DNA of 64,000 nt from Pampus argenteus (taxonomy: Eukaryota; Chordata; Actinopteri; Scombriformes; Stromateidae). Below, piece by piece: positions 14,579-27,687 of the stretch. A program made the translations under genes and the position numbers. Under the pieces are notes generated by a model that saw only the letters and a list, made by a program, of their open reading frames with translations, was not told where the DNA came from and did no database searches. Each line of letters starts with the position of its first letter. Position 1 is the first letter of the stretch. Where the stretch lies: NCBI GenBank assembly GCA_036937835.1, contig CM072862.1:21655001-21719000 (forward strand). Direction: 5' to 3'.

Positions 14579-14629
<51 letters not shown>

Positions 14630-17600
14630 CCCAGCTGTGAGGGATTAGTGGATCATGGGATCATGGTGGAAAATTGGCAGCCAGCAATAGGAAGTGAAGG
14701 CCGCTCACCTCTGCTGAAGAATGACAGTTCTGGGGCAAAAAAAAATGCCCAGACATATCCAGACAGATACACACACCCACACACACACACACACATATAT
14801 ACACTATCAGAGAAGCTGCCAAGGTTATGAAATTGTGCTCTTCCACATCATTAGACTCTGCACAAGTCATTACTGTTCAGCCCTGCCCGAGTTGAGGCAG
14901 GGAGGACTGGACAGGTTATTTCAGGATGTCTGACACATCAGCACAATGAGGTCAGTCTGCTCATTCAATTGGATCCAGCACTTGCCTTATCACTGAAGAT
15001 ATAAATCACAGTCGTCTGCTACCGGTCGTATATGTGTTCATGTGTCAACTCTACAGTAGCTCAGGAACTCACGCAAGATCCTTTCTCAGGTATTTAAGTT
15101 TACATGCAATCTTACATTTTCTTTTTGAGTACTTGTACTAGTTGTAGTACTCTTTTCTTCCAGGCCTATATATATGAGTTTACAGATGTAAATGCTACAT
15201 CCATACTAGAGTATCCCAAATCGTATCGACCTCGTATAACAACACCTGGCATGGCATGTAATTATAAGATCAAGGTTGTGCTGTGTTTATTTCTATCTAC
15301 ACAGTTTGTTTGTCGGTGCTATAGGATTATATGTTGGGCACATGGTTGTTTATGAATGATGCATGTCCGTATGTTAGCAGTTAAATATGTTTATAGAGAA
15401 ATGGAAGTGTATATCGAGAATAAATATTTGTATGGTGTTTATGATGCAGAGCAAGCGTTTCCTTCACCCGTGGACCGGGTGTTTTCATGCGTTAACGCCT
15501 CAAAGACTCTGATAACATGGACACTGGCCAAATGGATGTGTTTAATTAACTTAACACAACCTGGTGCCTTGAGTTATTAAGCAGATGGTAGCTGGCTAAT
15601 GTTAATGTTCACTAGCACAATTTACCTTTTGTCCTGCTCCCACTTTAAATCTGCATTTTAAACAGATTGCGAAGAAGTGTTAGTCCATCCAATAGCGAGG
15701 TCGTCATCAGCCAGCATCGTACAATTTACTCCGCTCAGACAAAAAACATCTGTTTGATGTGGTCTAACTGACTTCATAAGTGAAAGTTTCTGACAGAAAA
15801 GTTACGATGTACACTGACTTTTTCCTTATGTCAGCGCTCAAATAGCTTAACTTTACTGTGTTTTTTTGGATTGTAAGTCATGTGCAGTCTTCTCGCAATT
15901 TAAAACCACTTGAATGCTGGGAATATTGTGTACTTGAATTCCCATGTCTAAAGTGCTATCCCATGAGTTTCATTTTGAAAGCAGCGTTTGTTTGGAGACA
16001 AACAACCATTCAGCAGAGATCTTTTTGAATCATTGAACATAATTTAGGATGTGGGCAGCGATTCAGAGGTCTGGTTCCAGGATAGTCGGGAATAGCAAGT
16101 GTTGTGTTTTACCCTCGCAAGCCTTGCCGTCAGGAGTGGGGATGAAGCCCATGTCGCATTCGCAGCGGTAGCCTCCCGGCAGGTTCAGACAGTGGCCGCT
16201 CTCACACAGGTTGCCGTTCTCTGCGCATTCGTCGCTGTCTGTAATAGTGATCACACACACACACACATACACACAGTCTGTAAACACACAATCAATTTGT
16301 GTATATTTTAGCAGAGTTTTTTGTGTCCAAGGACACTGGTTTTTAGGTATAACCTGAGCAGTAGAATCCATCTCCAGAGAATCCCTCTTTGCATGCACAC
16401 CGATAAGAGCCCATGGTGTTGAGACAGTCAGCGTTGTTGTTGCACATGTGTGTCCCATTGGAGCACTCGTCTAGATCTGAAATACGACAAAAGCAACGTC
16501 ACCATACAGGGTAGAAAAATCAATGCATCAGTCCCTTTCTGAATATTTTTCTCCACCTTGACACTTGTCCGCCCGTTCCGATTGAAGACATCAATCTTTA
16601 TCAACTTTCTAAGCAGCAGCATTTACCTGTGCACTTAAGGCCGTTGCCAATCCACCCTGGAGCACAGTTGCATTTGAAGCTGCCAGCTGTGTTGGTGCAG
16701 GTAGCTTGTCTGTCGCAGTTATGGGCTCCGATCTCACACTCATTGATATCTGTCAAAGAGGAAACAAACAAGAAGTTATATGAAGAAAAAAAGTGATGCT
16801 GATTTGATGGTCTGCTGATTTATGTCTGGACTCCGGTGGGGTTCTTGGCAGCGTGGAGTGAGTTGAAGCTTGGTTTGAATTGTATAAAGACAGCAGCATG
16901 GAGATGACAGAACTAAATCTTTCTAACTCAATGTCTTCATCCAAGGAAAGCTGCATTTCAGACATTCTCATGATCCCTGATACTAATAGCCTTCCTGCAG
17001 CGGTTTAATGAGCAAATCCAGTCTCTGGATTTTCATGGTGCAAGTCTGTCCAGAGTTATAAAAAAAAGGCCAAGAGGGAGAACGATATCCTAATACCATG
17101 GCCTTGTTCTGTCTGCTCTGTCTGAACTAGCCATTCTGAGGTTATTTTAGGCAATTTCCCTCACCTACAGACATTGAACCTCTCAGGCTTTTATAACAGC
17201 CCATTAGAGACCCTCTTTAACTGCTCGTGTTTGGTATACTCACCACCCCAGATGTCAAGCTTTGGAAAATGAAATCTTTCCCTACAAGTGATTTCTATAA
17301 AAATGCGATGTGGTAACGTGCAAACTCTACAAATAAACATTCCTTCACAGCAAAACCTGCAATATAATTGTATCTGCAGTCTGCCAATGGATAAAATGTT
17401 GGTGCACTTAGTAGATGCAGTTGTTAAAATACTTCTATATATGAACCAGCCTTTTGTAACTGTGGCTGTGGATTCTAATAAAGGAGAACAATAATGGGAG
17501 CAATCGAAATTGGCTACTCCTGAAATCTGGCCTGCCCGTTAAGCTGTTTACATCCTGTAGGTTGTATTCGATAAAGGTTCTCCATGAATCAGCTTGTGGT

Positions 17601-19689
17601 GATACACGTGAACCTGGCTCTAAAGCTCTTGTTCCACAGGCAGCTCAGACATGATCGATTGAATGGCACAATGGAAAAAAAAAAAAAAAAAACCTTTATG
17701 GGTCTAAAACAATGGTGACTTCTAATATGAGCCAAAACAACCCCTGTGAAATACTCACTAACACAATACCTGGCCTTGAGCCTGCAAGCTCAGTGTTACA
17801 GCTTTGATAGAGGGATTGTGCAAGTGTGTGTGCACATATGTGTGTGTGTGTGTGTCTGTACATGAAGGGAAGCCATGCTATGAACTCGATCAAGATGTTA
17901 GGACTTAGCCAATGAGACACACTCCTCTCTCTGTGTGTGTCTGTCTTTGTGAGGGTAGTAATTCAAAACACTGTCAATTAGAGATTAGGTTTGCTGGATG
18001 CTGGTTTACTGTCTTCCTGAGGAAAGGGTACGGTATATTTACACTACATTTGATGACGGGGTTAATATGAGGGCTGGCAGCGAATGAATCTTCCTGGATT
18101 ACAGACAGTATTAAAGATCATTTACCCTATAAAGCCTTTGATGACAGAGAGAGAGCAACAACAAACGCGCGCACGTTCTCATGTGGAAACGTAAAATGCA
18201 AGCAGGGGTTGTTGCATGCGAGAAAAGCATGTCAGCGGTCGCAGCTGGTGTAAAAAGAAGACGTTTGATTTAACTAGGCTCGTGTTTGACAGATGAAGGA
18301 ATGAAGACAATTACACATCTGCCTACCTGGCTTTCTCGTTGTCTCTACGTTTGTATGACTGCCTGGTATGTCTAAATGCCTGCTTGTATGGTTGTATTGC
18401 TACCAAAAGAGGAGGAAGAGGAGGATCCTATTTTCTTTGCATTAACTTTGCATTGTTTGACTATTTTGTTATTCGGCAAAAGAGACGATAACATCGACGT
18501 GTTAACCCTTCTCCCCCTCCGATTCTCTCTTTTAATGCTTAAAGACAGTCCCAGGCTTGTAAACTCTACCAGTATATCTCCACCCAGTCCAAACTTTCCA
18601 GCACACATGCAAAGACACAACAGTGCCCAAAATCGTCCCTGCCCTTGAGTTCTGAGTGCTGTGGTATAAAGAAATAATCCTTGTGGGAGCTTCATCAACA
18701 GCTGGATCAGATCTGGGCCTGAGATCGCTCACTCACTCATTAACCCTCACATACGCAAGCAAGGAGGATTTAGACCCACACATACCAATATGGTCAAATA
18801 AGGCAATTTGACAATGACAACATTTCTTTTTTGTTTGAATATATTAGAAGGAGATCCGTTCCAAAAAAAAAAGAGTGCAGGTTTTGTTTGCTTATCTATA
18901 ACAAGACATCCTGCCTGCCCGAGAGGAATTAGCGTCTTGATTCCCTGGTATTTTTTATTTTTTGGGGCAGAAATTCCAAACTTGTGAATCAGAAGTGGCT
19001 GTTTTACTGCAACGCCAGCTCTCTCAAAACAAGGAAAATACTGTATGGACATTTTAATGGGATTAGAATGAGTAAGAGTGTGTATGTGTATGAGTGAGTG
19101 AGTAAGTGAGTAAGTGAGTGGAGGAGCTTGAATCACACTTCAGTCAGACTTGTTTATTTGCGTCTGAAGGAAGACGTGCTGCTGTTGACAGTGTGTCTGA
19201 CCCATTTCGATCACAGACGAATCGCTTTTCAAACTCGACTAGCTCTCAATCCCAAACTTTTAAGTGGCTTTTATAAATCAGACTTAGCCCTGGCTAGACG
19301 AGCAGCGAGTCCAAACTAGCAGAGGACTCTACCAGCTGGATGGACTTTGTATTTATTTGTTCTGGAGCTGTTACGGGTGATTACGTATTACAGAACTCTT
19401 CCAACCATCACGTAATGTTTAACTGATTTTAATGAAAGAGCAACAAAAGGAATAAACAAAGGTGCAATTGTGATGCATACACGTGAAGTGAAAGTTGGTG
19501 ACCTCACTGCTCGTCCCGCTTGGTGCATGCGTCAACCAACGTATTTTTGTGATTGTGTTTCTCGTCAGCTCAGACAGGAGCTCTTGAATGAGGGTGAGTA
19601 ATGTTAGAGCTGCTTCTGGTTAGCCAGACATTCTCCTTGCATCCTCTCATTTCTCACCTCTCTCACTCTTCTTGCTGATCACCAACACG

Positions 19690-19722
<33 letters not shown>

Positions 19723-22700
19723 TCTACCCTTACCATCCTTTCCCCTGCCGTCCATGTTCTTCCACTGAAACGACATTTTGTTGTGGGAATGTGTTTGTTT
19801 CGCTCACCTGTGCAGCCGGTGGATCCCTTGCGTACAGAGTATCCCAATTCACAGTGACAGATGAAGGATCCCTTAGTGTTCTCACAGTTCCCGCTCAGAC
19901 AGATGTTTGGGTTCAGCTCACACTCATCCACATCTAGACAGGGAGGGGATGAGACGATAGGGAGATGATAGGGAGCGAAAGCAAAACTGTTATAAAACGC
20001 GCTGAACACGACTACAATAAAGGGAAAGGAGTTATGACAATGAATAAAACAGGTTTAACTTTTGTTGACTGGGCCCGCCAAATAGGGTTGAAACGCTGTG
20101 ATGTGTGTAAGTGAGTCACTTACTTCTAATAAACACAGCAGTGAGAGAGAATGTGTTTATGCAGACTCATTTATAAGTCCTTACATGACTAATGTCAGGT
20201 TTTTTTTTTTCTAAATGTCAAGTATTCCTCCCTGCTCACATTGTTCACTGTCTTATAAATCAACATCATTAGATCACAATATGTATTCTATCACATACAC
20301 TCAGAGATTTAAGTCATTAAACCCTTTTTTCTTATGACTCATATCTTGGATAACCTTTAAGAAGATCATTACTTTCTTTCCAGTAACTCTCTAAGAATCT
20401 GCTGGATCTAATAAGTACAGCGGTGCAGAGGGTGCACTGTAGCTGCATTGTTATATTTTTGGTCATAAAATGTGCATTTATTAGTTACCCAGGCAGATCT
20501 TCATATCCTCAGACGACATGAAGCCATCGAAGCAGAGACACTGGTACGTCCCTGGAGTGTTGGTACACTGGCCTCCATCGCAAATGTCTGGGCTTTCCTC
20601 GCACTCGTCAATATCTTGAAAAATGAAAGACAGACGCAGAGACACAGAGAGGCGGACAAAGTGTGGAGGATAGGATGAAGGGGGAAAAATGACGAGGAAC
20701 AGCGTTTATCAGTCATCTTTAATAAGCAAAAACTAAACCAAATGTCTCAGGCTTAACATGTCAGTATACAGAAAACACCACAAAAGCTGGCAGTCGTTAA
20801 AAGAACTACATTAGAAAGTGAAACAATGCTACTTTAGAGACATATTTCTCCTTCTATTCTCGGGCAGAATACAAAACACAAAAAATCTGTTTGGCAATCA
20901 CAAAGGCCAATCCAGGATAAGGCTTTCTTGTGCAGCTGGCGCCGCACGGAAAACTGGATATTATGTTAAGCAAGAGTAAAGTCATTTTCATCTCTTCTTT
21001 TGCACAAATTACTCTCAAATTACCATTGTGCCGCCTTGATCTCTGTCTTTATATGTCTCTGGTAATTAAAGGAATAAGAGTCGGTCTAGAGCAACACATG
21101 AAGCCTACTGTCACTGTATAAAATAAACACGCTCGAAGATAGAAATGACGATACAATCTTCCAGATTATTTACAATTACACCGCCTATTACTCGCTGGTA
21201 ACATTTTAAAGATAATAGCAAAGAAGTTGTCTTAATATTTAGTGTTAACCTTTACCTTGGCAGACCACACTGTGTGCTTTTCTTTGAACATATGCCAGTC
21301 AAATCACAGCAGATTCTCTCTATAAACACATTTTTCTTGATCTGCTGCTTTATTCCTGCTCTTAAATCAGGGTCTCTCTCTCCAAACATAATCTTTGAAG
21401 TGTTTTTTTTTTTTTTTCGTACGTACGCAAAGTTCTGACAAGTGAAATCTCTCGTTTCAATTTGATTTAGCGTCGGCGTTAACCACATCTTGACAAATGA
21501 AGCAAAAGTACATTTAAGACTGTTAGAGGTGCGTATAGTATTCAGACAGGGGATAAGAGATAAATTATGAAAGGCAGAGAGAAGATACACAACTACGTAC
21601 CGGTGCAGCTCCTCTGATCAGGCATCAGGGCATATCCACTGCGGCAGCTACACTCATAGCTGCCCTCTGAGTTGGTGCAGAAAGTCTCACAGCCGCCGTT
21701 CTCAATGGTACACTCGTCGACGTCTGACACGCAGAAAAAACACACTGTACGTCACGTACTGCTGGTGCACAACCTTCAGACTACTGAAGGAAAACATATA
21801 AAAAGTATATTTGGTTAAATGGTAAGTACGCACCAATACAGTCCAGTTTGTCCTCAGTAGGCTCGTATCCTGTGTCGCAGGCACACTGGTAGCGGCCGAT
21901 CATATTGACACATTGACCATGTCTGCACAGCCTGTCACTCAACTCGCATTCATTGATATCTGTGAGAGAGTAAAGCAATCATCTTTTTTTATGGCATACA
22001 AAATGGTTATGAAACCTGTTTAAAGCTGGAGGAAACACCTGCCTGGGACCAGATACAGCTACACTGGAGATCACTACAGTTGTTTCATGATAGCTTCAGG
22101 CCTTAATGGTGATAAATAGAACAAGTAGAGCAAATAATGTGAGCACGCACCACTGATTTACACCAGTCTGTATGAAATTAGATGTATTTTTATTATCATA
22201 TTAGCACTTTCAGCCTCATTCATAGATAGAGATAATGAAGACCATTGTCTCAGGACACTTTTTTTTACAAAGGCTTTCTTTGTTTTTATTACTTTGGCTG
22301 ACAATAGAGAAAATAAATGAGCAAAAGGGGCATGGATTGAGCATTAGGTCATGGACTGAGACCTTCACGTACTGCATTAGGTCATCAGAACGACACCCAG
22401 TGAATAATGCATTATCAGGCTCAGTGATATAAACATGGGAGTTACAGCACTAAAGACAGGCGCCTCTTCTTTTATCTTTGTAGAACAAGTGCTCTGTTCC
22501 TACATCTCCAGTCAATTGGGTGCAAAATAAGCAAAGAACTAAATGTGGAAAAAAAAAAAAGCATGTGGAATAAGTTGTCAAAACACACACTGTTCTGACT
22601 CTGCAGAAGAGTAAAGGGATGAAGAGTTCATCCAACTCTGCTCTCCGATGAACTCACCTAGACAGGCTGAGCCGTCCGGCGCAATCTCGTGTCCCTCGGG

Positions 22701-25700
22701 GCACTCGCACTCGAAGCTTCCCTCATTGTTTACACAGTTGCCTCCGCGGCACAGCAGAGGGTCACGCTCGCACTCGTCAATGTCTGACAGCCGAGGAAGA
22801 TACACACACACACACACACACAAGCAGAGAAAGTCAGTATTTGAGATCAGTCACACTATATATATATATATATATATGTGTGTGTTTCCCTTCTGATTCA
22901 TTACAAATGGATTCAAACGTTTGTTGGCTCTGGCAAATTTGGAGATCAAAATTCACCTTTGTTGAACTTTGACCTGCCAAAAAAGTGAGACAGGAGGTGT
23001 GTGTGAAGAAAAACTGGGACTGATGTTGACAGAAGTTAAGTTTTTGATTAAAAAAAATGGTTATAATTCAGTACTTTATGGTTCTTTTGTTCTCCTCTTA
23101 ATCCAATCAGCACAAACTACTTAAGATTATAACCCTGCCCTACATTTCCAGTCGTTTCTGCTTTGTCTTGCCACAGCAAGAAAATAAAACCGTTGTCTCG
23201 CCAATTCTGCTCTGATGACGGCTTTGGGCCAACAAGTATTGAGAGACTCGCCATTTTGTAGCGCACGGTTTCTCATAAGAATTTCAATCAAACGTCGTCA
23301 ACGGCGGACCAGAACAGAAATAGAGTATTAAGTATTTTCACAGATGGCAGCACATTAGGACTTGTAGTTAGCAAATAAAAATCGTTTTGCTGGGCAGCTG
23401 ATGGCGTGTCCTTTTGCATCGAGGTCAAGTATGTAATAAAGAACAATTATCTTTAAGACTTTATGGAGCTGTTTTGCGAAGCGACTGTGACAACACTTGG
23501 GCTGCAGTGCAGTGCAGACTGGAGAGAGTCAGTTAAACTCTGCGTCTCTCTTTCTCTCTCTGTCTCACTCACGCACACACACACATATACAAATGCACAC
23601 AGCCTGAAAATTTCGGGTTACATCAGCCCACTAAACAGTAAGTTCCAAGTCTGGCATGTTAGCCTAAGCACCTCATCCATATCTTACAGCTCAAGAGGGA
23701 GCCTGGTCGAGATGGCTGGGTTGTGATTGGGACTGGTGTTATGAGGCAGGAACTTCCCTACACTTAGAGACCTTTATAGGTTGGCAGAGCTTTCCACTCT
23801 CAGATGCTACCACTTTAACAGGGTGTGCGAGAGGGTTGTAAGGGAGATCAAGTTTCCCAGTCATGTCCTCAGAGACTAAATGATTTCATATGAACGTGTT
23901 CTGTTTTCTGCGTGTAAGTAGAGCGAATCGTCTAAAGCTTAAGGGAGGCGAATCGGCGTGTGTGTGTGTGTGTGTATATGTTTTCAAGTGTTGGTGTGGG
24001 AAGATTTTTTTTACTCACCCATGCAGTTTTTCATCATCATGAAGCCACTCTCATATCCTTCAAAGCACTCGCATTCAAAATCTCCCGGTGTGTTGATACA
24101 CCTGCCCTGTCCACACAGGTCCGGAGAGATGCGGCACTCGTCGATGTCTACGGGGGGAAAAGAGGGGGATGTCACAATATTCAGCATGTCACTAAAATAT
24201 TTTACAAAAAGGTTAAACATGAAAGCAAGACTATAAAATGGGTTTAAGGATGATGCAGATTTGGGCAGCCTAAGCTCTTCAGGCAGGTTCTTCCAAAGGT
24301 CTTGATCCCCTTTTTTTTTTTATTTTAATCCACATTTTGGAAAATTGAACAGACCTGCACTAAGACATGAGGCCAGGATCTCATTCATATGGGCTTAAAA
24401 AAGGTCCCAGATATCACTCACTTACTAAAAGCATACACACATATTATTTCCGAATAAAGCTATGGCGCTGTCATTTAAACCAAAAAAAAATGATGTGTGT
24501 GCACGTTTCAACAGAGCAATAATGTAGCTAAGCAGACTACAGGGACCAGATCCAACAAGCCCAAAGCAGCCAGACTCCCATTAGAGCTGGATGTAGGCAA
24601 TAGCTTTACACCACTTTTCTGTAATTAGTGTTGGCAGAGGGATTCAGAAAGGGGGGACTGATGAAGAATGGCTAGACAGTGGAGCGATGGCATTGTCATA
24701 GCTGATGTTGAGCAAACATGTTGGATGAAACAATGCGGCTAGCTAGAATCTAGTCTTTGTAATCGCTGAGGTTGCCATTGTATAGTTTATGAACCGTATT
24801 GTATTGTACTCATCAGTATCGATCATTTTCATTACCGATTAGTCCGTCAATTATTATTCTATGAATGCATTTATCATTTATTCTTTAAATGCCATAGTAA
24901 AAAACAAACAATAAAACATAATATGTTCACAATTAACCAGAGTTATAAATGGCATCTTCCAATTGTTTGTTTCGCTCGACCGAATGCCCCAAATATATTC
25001 AATATGCAATCATATAAACTAGAGAAAAATGAGTTATTTTACTGTCTGCTTCATTAATTGACTCGAACCATTGATCAAGTTCCAAAATTGATTTTCTCTC
25101 AATCAACCAACCAGTCAGTTAATTGACCCATTACTTCAGCACTACTCACCGGTGCAGTTCCTTTCATCTGAGTCCAGAGCGTATCCGTTGTCACAGCGAC
25201 ACCTGAAGCTGCCGATGGTGTTTCTACACTTCCCGTTGGAGCACAAGGTGTTTATCATCCTGCATTCGTTTATATCTACGAGGAGTAAAAGGGATAAGAA
25301 CAATTAAAAGAAAGGATGTAGTATGTAGCATGCAGTCGGTGTGTCTCTCAGACAGTATAGTTTACCTTTGAGGAAGGGCCTGCCGTTGATGAAGTCACCC
25401 TTGTGGGAGAAGCCAGGTCCACGAGGACATAGCTGGGAATATTCTGGTGTGCCTTTCTCCGGACACTCGTCACACTCAGGGCCCCAGGCCACGCCCACCG
25501 AGCAACAGCACGCATCCACACGGTGTCTCCCTGAGATCGGAGTCCCACAGCGCTCATCCTCATGGGTCAGGTAGCACTGCTCCATACGCAGGTCTGGAAG
25601 TCACAGACACATCGTTTACAACTATTTGATACGAGAATATAATGTAGGAATAAAATCATGACATTGAGAAAGCACGACACGTAGACACAAATTTTACAGC

Positions 25701-27638
25701 ACCCACCAATGCACATCCTGCCGCTGACATCAACAGTCATTCCTGTAGGACACTGACAGAAAAAGGAGCCTGGTGTGTTGATACATTTGCCATTGATGCA
25801 CACTCCAGGAAACACTTGACACTCGTCCACATCTGACAGTCAGCAGAGAAAAAAAAAACAGAGCTCAATCAGTTTACATTGTTACTGGAATGAAATGTAA
25901 AAATCTATATTTCCAGCAGCTCTTACCTTCGCAGACATTTCCTCGGACCCTAGCGAAGCCCTTACTACAGATCGGATCTAAGAAAGACGCACAACAGAAT
26001 TTCAGATGAGCGTACGGTTCATTTTAAAAAGTGATGTGTTGACCTTCTTGACATCAACACCTACTATCTCACCTTTTTCACATTTGGCACACGGGCTGTT
26101 CCAGGCCTCTCCTAGTGTGGCGCAGCAGTGAGACTTCAGTGTAGCCCCGTTGATGTTGACCTCACAGCGATTATTGATTATCTTCAGCCAACAGGTGCTC
26201 TTGACAGTCTCTGTTTCATCAAACAAACAGTTACTAGATAGTCAGTTATGTGGAATAAGTGAACACACAAGTCGACATGAGCTGCTTTGGCAACAGTCAG
26301 TATGTTGTTTGTCAGCTTTCACTCTATAACTACCATAGTTGGTCTACTTGTCTTCACTACAGTTTCATTCTTAGAGTTTAAGCGAATTTGTAACACATTT
26401 TTTTAATTGCAATATCAAATAAAAAAAATAAATGTTGAATTAAAACAATTATCAAATTCAAATAACACAATGCTCACTTACCGATACACTCCAGCCCAGT
26501 GTTGTCCAACGAACTGCCAATTGAACACAAACACACAAATGACCCTTGGCTGTTCCTACACTCTCCGTTTATACACGGGCTAGACTCGCACTCATTCACG
26601 TCTGTGGGAGACAAAAAAAACAACATTTAAATTTTTTATCTTTTTATTTTTTTTTAGTATGTGCAGCGGTGAGAGGAGATCGCACAAAAAGGATGAAAGT
26701 GTTTCTGACCTTCGCAGACGTCTGTCTCGGGATCAAAGCGGTATCCTTTGGGACACTGACAAGTAAAACTGCCCGGTGTGTTCCTGCACAGACCGTTTTC
26801 ACACAGACGCCTGTTCATCAGACATTCATCGATATCTGAGGAAAAACACACACAGTCATACATGAGACATGACTTTCCTCACACTGTGGCTTTTTGAATT
26901 ACGGCTGTACACTTTCAGTTTTCTAAGATGTGAAGGACATTACAGAGGTTCAGTTCACCTACCGATACAGTTTTTGCCTGTCAGGTCTACCTCAAAGCCT
27001 TCATTGCAGGTGCATTTGTATGTCCTCAGCATATTCTCACACACTCCATTCTGGCAGATGTCGGGGTCGAGGGCACATTCGTTAATATCTGCGAATGCAA
27101 AGAATAACCTGTTTGAACATCAGGGTAGGAAAAAAAAACACCTTAGAATTGCTGGTCTGCAGGGTTATCTTCTCTAAAAGAAGTAACTCCTGCAACGAAA
27201 TAGGAAAAAAAAAAACCTTCGAAATAACAGTCTTTAATTTATATGGCCTTGTTTGGCTCCTGTATAGTCTACACATCACACACACACACACATATATGCG
27301 TTACCTCTTCCATCGCCGGTTATGCCGATGTCATTTGGGCATAAAGCCAGGAACTCAGCTGCGACAAAAGACACAAACAGCACACGTTGGTTGTTAAAGA
27401 AAAAAAAAAAAAAAGAAGAAGAAATAACAGTGTTTAAGAAAATATCACATTTGCCAAAATCCAAGAAATGTCAAAGCAGGACATTTAATACCATGTCATT
27501 ATCCATTCCCATGCTTTCTCATTTAGCCTAGATGTATATAAAAACCAACTCCTTAATGTGGTGCAGCTGGCATATTTTGATATAGAAACTTTAATTGGCA
27601 GGACTAATGAGAAGTGACTGAATGGCAAGTGTGTGTGT

Positions 27639-27687
<49 letters not shown>

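Larger units (their letters stand above)
14570..16112 (-). other. fbn1: fbn1 intron 34
   Basis: A 1,543-bp intron ending (minus strand) in a long CT run just before the exon 35 acceptor, with a CA run at 14,769-14,795. The rest is unannotated. Confidence 0.8.

Noticed and set aside
18376..18648. 90-codon plus-strand frame in fbn1 intron 31
   Set aside because: No recognisable domain, no splice or promoter context, and overlapped by a longer frame on the other strand; chance ORF.
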